A stretch of 64,000 nucleotides of DNA from contig JBKHDI010000008.1 of NCBI GenBank assembly GCA_046541415.1, forward strand, positions 29,664 to 93,663, read 5' to 3'. This stretch comes from CAZOVB01 sp046541415. GTDB lineage: Bacteria; Planctomycetota; Phycisphaerae; SM23-33. Both the position numbers and the translations under genes were made by a program. Positions 1 to 9,233 of the stretch are shown here, in pieces. Within the stretch, counting starts at the first letter, position 1, and every line of letters starts with the position of its first letter. A model generated the notes under the pieces. That model saw only the letters and a program-made list of their open reading frames with translations, searched no databases and was not told the DNA's origin.

Positions 1-1569
1 AAGTGGGGCCAGAGTTTCCGTTTCGCGGTCAACGGCGTGAGCATCTTCGCCAAGGGCGCCAACTGGATCCCGGCCGAGACGTTCCCCACGCGCGTGACCG
101 ACGACGACTACCGCCGCCTGCTGGGCGACGCCGCGGAGATCCACTGCAATATGATCCGCGTCTGGGGCGGCGGAATCTACGAATCCGATACGTTCTACGA
201 CATCTGCGACGAGCTGGGAATCCTCGTCTGGCAGGACTTCATGTTCGCCTGCGCGACCTATCCGAGCTTCGATGCCGACTGGATGGACGACGTGGCCGTC
301 GAGGCCGAACAGAACGTCAAGCGCATCCGCCACCATGCCTGCCTGGCCCTGTGGTGCGGCAACAACGAGTTGGAGCAGGGCCTGGTGGGCCAGAAGTGGA
401 CCGACCGCCAGATGAGCTGGGCCGACTACAAGAAACTCTTCGACAAGCTGCTTGCCAAGATCGTCGAGAAGCACGACCCGCAGACCGCGTATTGGCCCTG
501 CAGCCCGCACACGCCGACAGGCGACCGCGACAACTGGCAGAGCCCCGACGCCGGCGATACCCACCTCTGGGGCGTCTGGCATGGCGGCCAGCCCTTCGAG
601 TGGTACCGCAGCCGCATGGACCGCTTCTGCAGCGAGTTCGGCTTCCAGAGCTTCCCGCACCTGCGGACGGTCGAGGGCTACACCGACCAGACCGATCGCA
701 ACGTCACCAGCTACGTCATGGAACACCACCAGCGCAGCCGGATCGGAAACAAGACGATCCTGACCTACATGCTCGATTGGTTCCGCATGCCCTCGAGCTT
801 CGAACAGACCGTCTGGCTGAGCCAGATCCTCCAGGGACTGGGCATGAAGTACGCCGTCGAGCACTGGCGCCGCAACATGCCCCGCTGCATGGGCGCGCTG
901 TACTGGCAGCTGAATGACTGCTGGCCCGTGGCCTCCTGGTCGAGCATCGACTCCGAGGGACGATGGAAGGCCCTGCATTACATGGCCCGCCACTTCTTCG
1001 CCCCGCTGATCGTCAGCGGCGTGGAAGATCTCAAGACCGGCCAGGTCGAAGTCCACCTGACCAGCGACCTGCGCGCCCGGCAGGACGTGGCCGTCGGTTG
1101 GCAGGTTACCGACCTGGAGGGCAACAGCCTGCTGGAGGGCTCGAAGGAATGCAGGAGTCGCCCGGGCGGATCGTTCCGCGCCGCAGCGGTCGACTGCAAG
1201 GACCTGCTCGAAACCCACGGGCCCCGGTCGCTGCTTGTCTGGCTGGACCTGTGCGTCGAAGGTCGACGCATCGGCCGCGACCTGGTCACCTTCAGCCGCC
1301 CGAAGCACCTGGACCTGCCCGAGCCCGAACTGTCCTGCAACCTGGTGGAATCCGATCAGGACGGCCAATGGGAGCTGATGGTCAAGACCGAGAAGCCCGC
1401 ACTGTGGGTCTGGATCGATCTGGAAGGCTTCGACGCCCGCCTCAGCGACAACTTCTTCCACCTGCCCGCCCGATCCGGCAGGACCATCCGCCTGACCGTC
1501 GACGAGCAGATTACCGCAGCCGAGCTGAAACGCTCAATCCGCCTGCGCAGCCTGCGCGATACGTACTGA
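1..1569 (+). CDS. GH2 beta-mannosidase-like glycoside hydrolase (5' truncated by window edge)
   Basis: This reading frame is open from base 1, so the N-terminal part lies outside the window; 522 residues are visible. The fragment begins in the catalytic TIM barrel (FAKGANWIPAE, typical of GH2 beta-mannosidases). The likely acid/base is Glu123 of the fragment in WCGNNELEQG, and the likely nucleophile is Glu212 in CSEFGFQSFP. C-terminal beta-sandwich domains follow from about residue 330. The family hydrolyses terminal beta-mannosides from mannan or N-glycan fragments, which fits the GH130 gene at 44.9 kb. Whether the protein is exported cannot be judged because the N-terminus is missing. The GH2 assignment is firm; the substrate is inferred. 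Confidence 0.88.
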   Translation, partial: KWGQSFRFAVNGVSIFAKGANWIPAETFPTRVTDDDYRRLLGDAAEIHCNMIRVWGGGIYESDTFYDICDELGILVWQDFMFACATYPSFDADWMDDVAVEAEQNVKRIRHHACLALWCGNNELEQGLVGQKWTDRQMSWADYKKLFDKLLAKIVEKHDPQTAYWPCSPHTPTGDRDNWQSPDAGDTHLWGVWHGGQPFEWYRSRMDRFCSEFGFQSFPHLRTVEGYTDQTDRNVTSYVMEHHQRSRIGNKTILTYMLDWFRMPSSFEQTVWLSQILQGLGMKYAVEHWRRNMPRCMGALYWQLNDCWPVASWSSIDSEGRWKALHYMARHFFAPLIVSGVEDLKTGQVEVHLTSDLRARQDVAVGWQVTDLEGNSLLEGSKECRSRPGGSFRAAAVDCKDLLETHGPRSLLVWLDLCVEGRRIGRDLVTFSRPKHLDLPEPELSCNLVESDQDGQWELMVKTEKPALWVWIDLEGFDARLSDNFFHLPARSGRTIRLTVDEQITAAELKRSIRLRSLRDTY

Positions 1570-1782
1570 TCGCCCCAGCCGGCAGGGCGATGGTCCTGCG
1601 GCTGCAGGGCGCTGAAGGGTCTGAAGACCCGCCCGTCCCGGCCCAGGCAAGGCGGGGGCGAGCAAAACTCCGCAACAGACCCTTGCTCCCGACCCGCGGG
1701 GGCGGGAGAATCGGGCCTTTCCGGGTGGAAAGCCAGGTCCAGAACCGGAATCTTTTGTGACGAACTAACCATCGGGCGGCCT

Positions 1783-1796
1783 CCTACACTTGTAGG
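1783..1796. promoter_or_regulatory. Perfect 6+6 bp palindrome, candidate operator of the RND efflux operon
   Basis: The sequence CCTACA-CT-TGTAGG is a perfect inverted repeat in the 321-bp gap between the GH2 gene and the efflux adaptor, about 95 bp before the adaptor start. Efflux operons are commonly controlled by TetR- or MarR-type repressors binding such sites. No regulator gene is adjacent, so the role is inferred. A second inverted repeat with 8-bp arms (1808-1815 / 1822-1829) lies in the same leader and may form an RNA hairpin. Nothing else was recognised in this gap. Confidence 0.3.
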
Positions 1797-1890
1797 TAGA
1801 GCACGCAGGCCGGTCGCCCCGGACCGGCCGACCAGCGGGGACGCGGCGCCCACGCGGCCCGACTTTTCCTGCCCACTGGGCGAGGCGAAC

Positions 1891-3342
1891 ATGACAGAAC
1901 AACTCAGCAGCAAGGCCCGGATATTCTCCCTGTTTTTCGTGGTGGTGGTGGTTCTTGGTGCCGTCGGGGCGGCGATCCATCTGAAGAACGCCAAGCAGCA
2001 GCCCGCCCAGCGCAAGGTCACCCAGGAAGTCGCTCGCGTCGTCGCCCCGCCGCTGGAGGTCGTGCGCGATTACCAGATCCGCCTGAGAGGCAATGGCTCG
2101 GCCCGCCCGGCTGTTTCCAATAAGATCATCCCCCAGGTGGGCGGAAAGATCATCGAGCTCGGCGAGAACTTCCAGGCCGGGGCCGAAGTGACCAAGGGCG
2201 AACTGCTGATCCAGATCGATCCGACCGACGCCAGGCAGGCCGTCGCCTCGGCCACTGCCCAGGAGAAACTCTACCGGGCCCAGCTGGACCGCCTGGAGAC
2301 CGAAAAGCAGAATCTCCAGGCCCAGCAGGAGATCGAGCAGCAGCGGATGGAAATCGCCAGGCAGCAGCTCGACCGCCTGATCCAACTGCAGAAGGAAAAC
2401 GCCGCCACCGAAAACGACGTCGACAGGCAGACCGAACAGTGGCTGATGCGCCGTTCCTCTTTGCGGAACATCGCCAACCAACTGGCCCTGATCCCCGAAC
2501 AGCAGAAACAGCTGCAGGCCCAGATCCTCGCCGTCCGGACCGAGCTGGAAAAGGCTGGTACCATGCTCGAACGGACCACCATCCTTTCGCCCATCACCGG
2601 CCGGGTGGTCTACAGCAACGTCGAGGCCGAAGACGTCGTGGCGCCGAACCAGGTCGTCGGCGAGATCTTCCAGCCGCGGATCATGGAGATCCCCGTCTCG
2701 GTCTCGGCGGCCGAGATGAAGTGGATCCCCGACGACTGGGTCTCGGCCTGCCAGGCCAACGGCGACGGGATCCCCGACGACAAGAAAATCCGGGCCGAGG
2801 TGATGTGGACCCCGGAAGGCGAGACCATCGACCGGCCCATCGTCTGGAAAGGCTGCGTAATCCGCATTTCGGCCGGGCTGGACGACCAGACCCGCCTGCT
2901 GCCGATGATCGTCCAGGTCGACAACCAGGCCGAGGCGAACCAGGATGCCGCCCGATCTCTGAAACCCAACAAGTTCGTCGAGGTCGTCATCTCAGGCCGC
3001 AAGCTGCCGAAGGTCTTCGTCCTGCCCCGCCCGGCGGTTCTGGCCCCGGATGAACAGTATGAAACCGAGACGGTCTGGGTGGTCGTCGACGGCAAGCTGC
3101 GACGAAGACCCATTGACGTGCTGCGTTACGTCGGCGAGACAGCCCTGGTCTTGCCCGAGTCAGCGCCCGGGGCCGAGTCCGGCCTGGCCGCCGGGGACCG
3201 CGTGGTCACCAATGAAATGCCCCTTCCGGTGGTGGGCATGGACGTGAAGGTCTACTCCAGCCAGGACGAGATGAACAAAACCGTCGCCGGAGCAGCCGGG
3301 CAAAAGCCCGACGCCGCCGTCGGGGCCGGTCAGGAGGGCTGA
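1891..3342 (+). CDS. RND efflux periplasmic adaptor (HlyD/AcrA-type membrane fusion protein)
   Basis: A 483-residue periplasmic adaptor that would link an inner-membrane RND pump to an outer-membrane channel. One N-terminal hydrophobic segment (about residues 12-31, FFVVVVVLGAVGAA) anchors or exports it. A lipoyl-like half motif follows (about 75-115). A long Gln/Glu-rich alpha-hairpin covers roughly 125-230, then the second lipoyl half (SPITGRVVYSNVEAEDVV) and beta-barrel and membrane-proximal domains. The permease gene follows after only 2 bp, so the two are an operon. No outer-membrane factor gene is present in the window. The substrate cannot be told from sequence. Confidence 0.92.
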   Translation: MTEQLSSKARIFSLFFVVVVVLGAVGAAIHLKNAKQQPAQRKVTQEVARVVAPPLEVVRDYQIRLRGNGSARPAVSNKIIPQVGGKIIELGENFQAGAEVTKGELLIQIDPTDARQAVASATAQEKLYRAQLDRLETEKQNLQAQQEIEQQRMEIARQQLDRLIQLQKENAATENDVDRQTEQWLMRRSSLRNIANQLALIPEQQKQLQAQILAVRTELEKAGTMLERTTILSPITGRVVYSNVEAEDVVAPNQVVGEIFQPRIMEIPVSVSAAEMKWIPDDWVSACQANGDGIPDDKKIRAEVMWTPEGETIDRPIVWKGCVIRISAGLDDQTRLLPMIVQVDNQAEANQDAARSLKPNKFVEVVISGRKLPKVFVLPRPAVLAPDEQYETETVWVVVDGKLRRRPIDVLRYVGETALVLPESAPGAESGLAAGDRVVTNEMPLPVVGMDVKVYSSQDEMNKTVAGAAGQKPDAAVGAGQEG

Positions 3343-3344
3343 TC

Positions 3345-6300
3345 ATGGGCCTCCTGCGAAAGTTCATCGACAACCCGGTCCTGGCCAACATGCTGACGAT
3401 CCTGATTCTCATCGGGGGCGTCGTGGCCTGGTTCTCCATCCCGCGCGAGCTGTTCCCGGAGTTCTCGACCGACCTGATTACCGTCACCGTGACCTACCCG
3501 CGGGCCTCGCCGGCGGAGATCGAGGAGTCGATCACCCAGAAGATCGAGGAGAAGGTCAACGGCCTGGAGGGCGTCAAGGAAGTCACCACCACCGCACGCG
3601 AAGGCGTGGGCGTAGTGAACCTGGAGCTCTACACCGGCACGGATGTGGCCAAGCTGCTCGACGAGGTCAAGTCCGAGGTCGACAAGATCGACTTGCCCCT
3701 GGACGCCGAAGACCCCACAACCGTCGAAGTGACGCTGCGACGACACATCATCCACGTTGCCGTCGCCTCAGAGACCGACCCCCAGACCGGCAAGGACCGC
3801 GTCTCGGCCAGGGTGCTCAAACAGTTCGCCGAACAGATCCGCGACGACCTGCAGGACCTGCCCGAAATCAGCCAGGTCTCGGTCTCCGGCACGCGGGAGT
3901 ACGAGATTTCCGTCGAGGTCTCCGAAGAGACGCTCCGCCGCTACGGCCTGACGCTCAACGAGATCGCTGCGGTCATCCGTCGCAGCAGCTTCGACATTCC
4001 GGCCGGCAACGTCAAGACGCGCGGCGGGGAGTTTGCCATCCGCATCATCGGCCAGAGGCGGTGGGCCGAGGAATTCCGCGATATCGTCGTCCGCTCCCTG
4101 CCCGACGGCCAGACGCTCACGCTGGGCCAGATCGCCAGCATCCGCGAGACGTTCGAGGACAAGGACGTCGGCGGGCAGTTCGGGGGCAAGAACGCCGTTC
4201 TCGTCTCGGCCTACAAGACCGAGGAAGAAGACTCGATCGAGATCGCCAACGCCGTAAAAGACTACGTCGCCCGCAAGAGCAAACAGCTGCCCGACGGCGT
4301 GACGATCGGCACGTGGGCCGACTACAGCCGCCTGATCTCCGACCGCCTGGACCTGCTGGTCCGCAACGGCTTCTGGGGGATCATCCTGGTCATCGCGATT
4401 CTCTGGATCTTCGTCGGGGCCAGGCTGGCGTTCTGGGTCTCGCTGGGAATCCCCGTTTCGCTGATGGGCACGATGATCGTCCTGTCCGGGGCCGGGGTGA
4501 GCCTGAACATGATGAGCATGTTCGCGCTGATCATGGCTTTGGGCCTGATCGTCGACGATGCGATCGTCGTCGGCGAGAATGTCTTCGCCGAGACCCAGGC
4601 GGGCCGGAACCGCCGGGAGGCCGCCTACCGGGGCACGAAGATGGTGGTCTGGCCGGTGGTGGGGGCCGTGGCGACGACGTGGCTGGCCTTTGTGCCCCTG
4701 CTGTTCATCGAGGGAACGATGGGGCGGTTCATCTCGATCCTCCCGGTGGTGGTGATTACAGCCCTGGCCTTCTCGCTGTTCGAGTGCCTCCTCATCCTCC
4801 CGCCGCACCTGGCCCACAAGCCGCTGGGTACGATCGGCGGCAGTATTCGCGCCGGCGCGCCGGACTGGCTCGGTCGCCCGGCCGGGAAGCTCTCGGCCGG
4901 CTACCTGGGCATGCGGGGCAGGATCGAGGGGGGCATACAGTGGTTCATCGACCGGGCCTTCCTGCCCGTCCACAAATTCGCCGTCCGCTACCGCTATGCG
5001 ACCCTGGCGGTTTTCGCCTCGATGCTGATTCTCCTGGGCGGGGCCTTTGCCGGCGGGCACATCAAGCGTACGCTGTTTCCGAAGGTCGATTCCGACACGG
5101 TGGTGGCCAATCTGGTCATGCCCACCGGCACGTCGATCACCCGCACCGGTAAGCTGGCCCGGCAGATCAACCTCGGGGCCCTGAAGCTCAACGAGCAGTT
5201 CGAAACCGAGGACGGCTCGCCGCTGGTCCGCAACGTTTACTCGCTGCTGGGTGAGCAGAGTCGCGGCGGCGACGCCGGGTCCCACGTGGCCGAGATCATC
5301 GTCGAGCTGGCCCCGGCCGAGGTCCGCAGGCAGGAAAGCAAGCAGATCGTCGACCAGTGGCGACAGAACGTCGGACAGTTGGCCGGGCCGCTGAAACTGA
5401 CCTACGGCTCGCAGCGCGGTGGGCCGGGGGGCAAGAGCTTCGAGGTCCGCCTGCTGGGGCCGAACACCGACTTCATCAAACCCGCCGCGGCCCAGCTCAA
5501 GCAGCGGCTGGCCCGGTTCGAGGGCGTCACCGACATCGAGGATGACGCCCTGCCGGGTAAAGACGAGATCCAGATCTCCCTGAGGCCCAAGCAGGCCGAG
5601 ACGCTCGGGGTGACGCTGGAGTCTCTGGCCGGGCACGTCCGAAGCGCGTTCGAGGGTTTCGAGACCGTCGATATCCAACGGGGCAGGGACGAGGTCGAAG
5701 TCAACGTACGCTACCCCGAAAGTCGCCGCCGGTCGCTGTCGGACCTGGAGCAGATGCGGATCCTGACCCCGGCCAGGGCCCGCGTGCCGATCGCCGCGGT
5801 GGCCGATCTCCGAATCCGCCAAGGCTACACCACGCTTCGACGCGTCGGGCGACAGAGCGTGGTGACCGTCTCGGCCGACTTGAACGAAGACGTCGCCAAC
5901 GCCGAGGAGATCCTCAACAAGCTGCAGCAGGAGGACTACTTTACCGACCTGATGGCCGCGTATCCGGGCCTGAAGTACGACCTGCGAGGCCAGAGGCAGC
6001 AGCGGGCCGAGTCGCTGGGTTCGCTGAAGGTCTGGTACCCGGTGGCCCTGGTGGGGATCTACACGATCCTGGCGGCGATCTTCCGCAGCTACTTCCAGCC
6101 GTTGATCATCATGGTGGCCATTCCCTTCGGCCTGCTCGGGGCGGTTCTCGGCCACGCGATCATGGGCATCGACATCACGCTGCTGAGCCTGTTCGGGATG
6201 GTGGCCCTGACGGGGATTGTCGTCAACGACTCGCTGGTGCTGATCGACCTGGTCAACCGCCGGTATCGCGAGGGCAGGGGGGTGCTGGAGTCTGTCTTCT

Positions 6301-6626
6301 CCGGGGCGCGGGACCGCTTCCGGGCGATCTTCCTGACCACGGCCACCACGGTGGCGGGCATGACGCCGCTGCTGCTGGAGCAGTCTTTCCAGGCCCAGTT
6401 CCTCAAGCCCATGGTCGTTTCGCTGGCATTCGGGCTGATGTTCGCGACGCTGCTGACGCTGATCGTCGTGCCCTGCCTCTACGTCGCCGGGGACGATATC
6501 CGCCGCGTACTAAGCTGGCTGATCACCGGCAACTGGCGGGCCCACCGCAGTCCGGAGGCGCCCGTGGATTCTGGCCACGTGGGCTACTCTGCGGCCGATG
6601 CCTACGATCCGGTCGACCGGACCTGA
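3345..6626 (+). CDS. Efflux RND transporter permease (AcrB/HAE1-like)
   Basis: A 1093-residue RND-superfamily inner-membrane pump, a usual length for AcrB/CusA-type permeases. TM1 is at the N-terminus, followed by the first periplasmic porter domain and TM2-6. TM4 carries the proton-relay motif GLIVDDAIVVGENV with two adjacent aspartates. The second half repeats the layout (TM7, periplasmic domain, TM8-12, with TGIVVNDSLVLIDLVN in TM10). The start is supported by AGGAGGG just upstream, which overlaps the end of the adaptor gene. Paired aspartates suggest a hydrophobe/amphiphile (HAE) pump rather than a metal pump. Substrate specificity is unknown. Confidence 0.93.
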   Translation: MGLLRKFIDNPVLANMLTILILIGGVVAWFSIPRELFPEFSTDLITVTVTYPRASPAEIEESITQKIEEKVNGLEGVKEVTTTAREGVGVVNLELYTGTDVAKLLDEVKSEVDKIDLPLDAEDPTTVEVTLRRHIIHVAVASETDPQTGKDRVSARVLKQFAEQIRDDLQDLPEISQVSVSGTREYEISVEVSEETLRRYGLTLNEIAAVIRRSSFDIPAGNVKTRGGEFAIRIIGQRRWAEEFRDIVVRSLPDGQTLTLGQIASIRETFEDKDVGGQFGGKNAVLVSAYKTEEEDSIEIANAVKDYVARKSKQLPDGVTIGTWADYSRLISDRLDLLVRNGFWGIILVIAILWIFVGARLAFWVSLGIPVSLMGTMIVLSGAGVSLNMMSMFALIMALGLIVDDAIVVGENVFAETQAGRNRREAAYRGTKMVVWPVVGAVATTWLAFVPLLFIEGTMGRFISILPVVVITALAFSLFECLLILPPHLAHKPLGTIGGSIRAGAPDWLGRPAGKLSAGYLGMRGRIEGGIQWFIDRAFLPVHKFAVRYRYATLAVFASMLILLGGAFAGGHIKRTLFPKVDSDTVVANLVMPTGTSITRTGKLARQINLGALKLNEQFETEDGSPLVRNVYSLLGEQSRGGDAGSHVAEIIVELAPAEVRRQESKQIVDQWRQNVGQLAGPLKLTYGSQRGGPGGKSFEVRLLGPNTDFIKPAAAQLKQRLARFEGVTDIEDDALPGKDEIQISLRPKQAETLGVTLESLAGHVRSAFEGFETVDIQRGRDEVEVNVRYPESRRRSLSDLEQMRILTPARARVPIAAVADLRIRQGYTTLRRVGRQSVVTVSADLNEDVANAEEILNKLQQEDYFTDLMAAYPGLKYDLRGQRQQRAESLGSLKVWYPVALVGIYTILAAIFRSYFQPLIIMVAIPFGLLGAVLGHAIMGIDITLLSLFGMVALTGIVVNDSLVLIDLVNRRYREGRGVLESVFSGARDRFRAIFLTTATTVAGMTPLLLEQSFQAQFLKPMVVSLAFGLMFATLLTLIVVPCLYVAGDDIRRVLSWLITGNWRAHRSPEAPVDSGHVGYSAADAYDPVDRT

Positions 6627-6799
6627 AAATTTGCAGGCTGGAAGAAGTGACAAAAAACGAACTTCGCCCGCTATTTACTACATTATTGTAATGGAATAGG
6701 GGTTGTGAGACAAAAAAGTAAGAGCGGCAAGGGGGAGGTAGGGGAAATTCTCATCTCAAGCTTATATCGGAGCATGACTTAGAAGTCCGGTCCTATTTC

Positions 6800-6815
6800 T
6801 GGCACGCCGCGTGCA
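6800..6815 (+). promoter_or_regulatory. Sigma-54 type -24/-12 promoter upstream of the first amtB
   Basis: TGGCACGCCGCGTGCA matches the sigma-54 consensus TGGCACG-N4-TTGCW at all but one base. It has the obligatory GG (6801-6802), ten bases, then GC (6813-6814). Transcription would start near 6826, leaving a leader of about 175 nt before amtB. The 376-bp gap 6627-7002 is AT-rich upstream of this site (6660-6780), as expected for an activator-binding or DNA-bending region. No rpoN or ntrC gene lies in the window. Confidence 0.6.
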
Positions 6816-7002
6816 ATAAAAACGGGCGGAATGGCCTGTGGCTGTTCCGGCCTGTCGCGGACGTGGCTGCAGCGCGTTCCGCACGGGCCCGGACACGGGA
6901 ATGGGAGCAACGAAAGAAGATTGCCACCCCATTTGGGTTATTGGAATGAGTCATGCATCCGGGAGTACCCGGCTGCGAAAGTATCCAGGTAAAGGAGCAG
7001 AG

Positions 7003-8451
7003 ATGATGAGACACGTGAAAGTCTGGTCGCTCGGGTTGCTGCTGGCCGTCACCGTCGGGGCCATGGCGATACCGGCACAGGCACAGGATGAAGCCGAGCC
7101 GACACAGGAAGAATTGATGAAGATGGTGCCCGAATCGGATGCCGGGACCATGGTAGACGGCGTTCCGATCGTCGATGAAGAGACAGGCCTGGCCCGCATG
7201 CGGACCGAGACCGAGATCATCACCGACAATCTGAATGTTGTCTGGACGTGCATCTGTGCGTTCCTGGTCTTCTTCATGCAGGCCGGCTTCGCGATGGTCG
7301 AGGCCGGTTTTACCCGGGCGAAAAACGCCGTCAACATCATCATGAAGAACCTGATGGACTTCGCGATCGGCACGATCGCCTTCGCCTGCATCGGGTTCGG
7401 CCTGATGTTCGGCGGTTCGGATGGCTGGTTCGGCAAGAGCTTGTTCTTCCTCTCCGGCGTGCCGGGCAACAGTTGGGGCATGACGTTCCTGATTTTCCAG
7501 ACGGTCTTCGCTGCCACCGCCGCGACAATCGTCTCCGGTGCGATGGCCGAACGAACCAAGTTCGTCAGTTACCTGATCTACTCGGCCGTGATTTCCGCGG
7601 TCATCTACCCGATCTCGGGCTCCTGGGCCTGGGGCGGACTGCTTGACGGCGGCGGCTGGCTGGAAAACATGGGCGGTGGGTTCCTGGACTTCGCCGGGTC
7701 TTCGGTGGTCCACTCTGTAGGTGGCTGGCTGGCCCTGGCCGGTGCAATCGTCCTCGGCCCGCGTATCGGCAAGTATGGCCCGGACGGCAAGAGTCGCGCG
7801 ATCATGGGTCACAACCTGCCCCTGGCCGCCCTGGGTGTATTCATCCTCTGGTTCGGCTGGTTCGGGTTCAACCCCGGCTCGACGACCACCGGTGACATCA
7901 CCATCGGCCACATCGCTGTGACCACGAACATTGCAGCGGCCGCCGGTGCGATCGTCGCGATGATGGTTGCCTGGATCCTGTTCAAGAAGCCTGATGCCTC
8001 CATGGCCCTGAACGGTGCCCTGGCCGGCCTGGTTTCCATCACCGCCCCCTGTGACGGAGTCACTCCATTCGGTGCCCTCTGGATCGGTGCCATCGGTGGT
8101 GCCCTGGTCGTCTTCGCCGTGATCTTCATCGATCGCGTCCTGAAGATCGACGACCCCGTCGGTGCGGTCAGTGTCCACGGCGTCTGTGGCGCGTGGGGCA
8201 CGATTTCCGCCGGCCTGTGGAATGTCGATTCCGGGTTGCTCTACGGACACGGTGCCGCCCAACTGGGCGTGCAGTTGGCCGGCATGGCAGCTTTCTTCGT
8301 CTGGGCCTTCGGTGCAGGTCTGATCCTGTTCTTCGGCCTGAAGTACACCATCGGTCTCCGCGTCAGCCGCGAGGAAGAACTCGCCGGTCTGGACGTCGGC
8401 GAACACGGTATGGAAGCCTACAGCGGGTTCCAGATCTTCACCACCATGTGA
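7003..8451 (+). CDS. amtB: Ammonium transporter (Amt/MEP/Rh), first copy
   Basis: A 482-residue ammonium channel of the inner membrane. A cleavable signal peptide (about residues 1-27, ending AQAQ) and an acidic periplasmic stretch precede the first membrane helix near residue 70. Eleven helices follow. The twin pore histidines sit in DFAGSSVVHS and DPVGAVSVHG. The C-terminal tail (GLRVSREEELAGLDVGEHGMEAY) is the conserved part that interacts with PII. AAAGGAG at 6991-6997 supports the ATG at 7003; an upstream in-frame extension would lack coding character. glnB follows 26 bp downstream, the classical amtB-glnK pairing. Expression is probably nitrogen-controlled through the sigma-54-like site at 6800. 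Confidence 0.96.
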   Translation: MMRHVKVWSLGLLLAVTVGAMAIPAQAQDEAEPTQEELMKMVPESDAGTMVDGVPIVDEETGLARMRTETEIITDNLNVVWTCICAFLVFFMQAGFAMVEAGFTRAKNAVNIIMKNLMDFAIGTIAFACIGFGLMFGGSDGWFGKSLFFLSGVPGNSWGMTFLIFQTVFAATAATIVSGAMAERTKFVSYLIYSAVISAVIYPISGSWAWGGLLDGGGWLENMGGGFLDFAGSSVVHSVGGWLALAGAIVLGPRIGKYGPDGKSRAIMGHNLPLAALGVFILWFGWFGFNPGSTTTGDITIGHIAVTTNIAAAAGAIVAMMVAWILFKKPDASMALNGALAGLVSITAPCDGVTPFGALWIGAIGGALVVFAVIFIDRVLKIDDPVGAVSVHGVCGAWGTISAGLWNVDSGLLYGHGAAQLGVQLAGMAAFFVWAFGAGLILFFGLKYTIGLRVSREEELAGLDVGEHGMEAYSGFQIFTTM

Positions 8452-8477
8452 TCAGGGAAAAGAAAGGAACCACTGAA

Positions 8478-8819
8478 ATGAAACTGATTACAGCTTACAT
8501 ACAACCGGAAAAGCTCAACGACGTGAAGCAGTCGCTCTATGCGGCAGAGGTTTACAAGATGTCCGTGACCAACGCCCTTGGCTGCGGGCAGCAGAAGGGC
8601 TACCACGAGACGTATCGTGGGGTGGATGTCGAAGTGAACCTGCTCAAGAAGATCCGCCTGGACATCGCGGTCAATGACGACTTCGTCCAGAAGACCGTCG
8701 ACGCGATTGTCTCCGGGGCCCGTACGGGCAACATCGGAGACGGCAAGATCTTCGTCGTGCCCCTCGAACGTGTCGTCCGCATCCGTACGGGTGAGGAAGG
8801 CAACGACGCGATCGGCTGA
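8478..8819 (+). CDS. glnB: PII nitrogen regulatory protein, copy 1
   Basis: A 113-residue PII signal protein that would bind ATP/ADP and 2-oxoglutarate and gate the neighbouring Amt channel. Gln39 (2-oxoglutarate/Mg binding), the T-loop QQKGYHETYRG and the nucleotide-binding RIRTGEEG near the C-terminus are all present. T-loop position 51 is Val instead of the Tyr that is uridylylated in proteobacteria, and position 49 is Val instead of the Ser phosphorylated in cyanobacteria. Classical covalent modification therefore seems impossible. AAAGGAA precedes the ATG. The gene is nucleotide-identical to the copy at 10925. Confidence 0.96.
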   Translation: MKLITAYIQPEKLNDVKQSLYAAEVYKMSVTNALGCGQQKGYHETYRGVDVEVNLLKKIRLDIAVNDDFVQKTVDAIVSGARTGNIGDGKIFVVPLERVVRIRTGEEGNDAIG

Positions 8820-8834
8820 GCAACGACCGACGTC

Positions 8835-8870
8835 GCCTGGCCGGGGTTCTTCCTCCGGCCCCGGCCGGGC
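8835..8870 (+). terminator. GC-rich hairpin after glnB copy 1
   Basis: A 12-bp stem (8835-8846 with 8859-8870, one G-T pair) encloses a 12-nt loop and begins 15 bp after the glnB stop. The following tract GACTTTCCC is only weakly U-rich, so it may attenuate or protect the mRNA end rather than fully terminate. Confidence 0.5.
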
Positions 8871-9077
8871 GACTTTCCCAAACCGAGTGTCTCACGTCGG
8901 GAAATGGGGGGCAGAGCGGTTCTGCCCCCCGCCCCGACGGAGCAGGCGAAACGGAGGACATGACACGGCCGAGACGGTCCTTCCCGCCGACAGAACGACT
9001 GGAAGACGGGACGAGAATCGACCGGAAAGTGAACAAAAATGTAACTGAAAGGTGTCATAAGTTACAAATATGTAAAG

Positions 9078-9109
9078 CGGGACGAGTGGGCACTCGTCCC
9101 GTTCATTTT
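9078..9109 (+). terminator. Rho-independent terminator between the two amtB-glnB units
   Basis: A perfect 10-bp stem, CGGGACGAGT (9078-9087) with ACTCGTCCCG (9092-9101), has a 4-nt loop and is followed by TTCATTTT. It lies in the 414-bp gap between the first glnB and the second amtB and would insulate the second unit, which has its own promoter at 9157. The rest of the gap holds the glnB-proximal hairpin and no evident gene. Confidence 0.7.
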
Positions 9110-9156
9110 GCGCAAGATCCTGTACTGATAGCCGGTTACAGTTTTGCTACTGTGTT

Positions 9157-9172
9157 TGGCATGCGGTGTGCG
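9157..9172 (+). promoter_or_regulatory. Sigma-54-like -24/-12 promoter upstream of the second amtB
   Basis: TTGGCATGCGGTGTGCG holds GG (9158-9159), ten bases and GC (9170-9171), the invariant sigma-54 geometry, with a TGGCATG -24 box. The predicted start of transcription near 9183 leaves a 50-nt leader before the ATG at 9234. It is less consensus-like than the site at 6800. Confidence 0.45.
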
Positions 9173-9233
9173 AGTAGGGCGTGTGACCGGGAATGGGCCC
9201 GGTCTGAACTTTTCGGGAAAGGTAACACGCTAC

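Noticed and set aside
3768..6155. Very long open frame opposite the RND permease
   Set aside because: It is an antisense shadow created by GC-rich third codon positions; it has low-complexity composition and no recognisable motif. Similar antisense frames opposite amtB, ligA, glnN and the kinases were rejected for the same reason.
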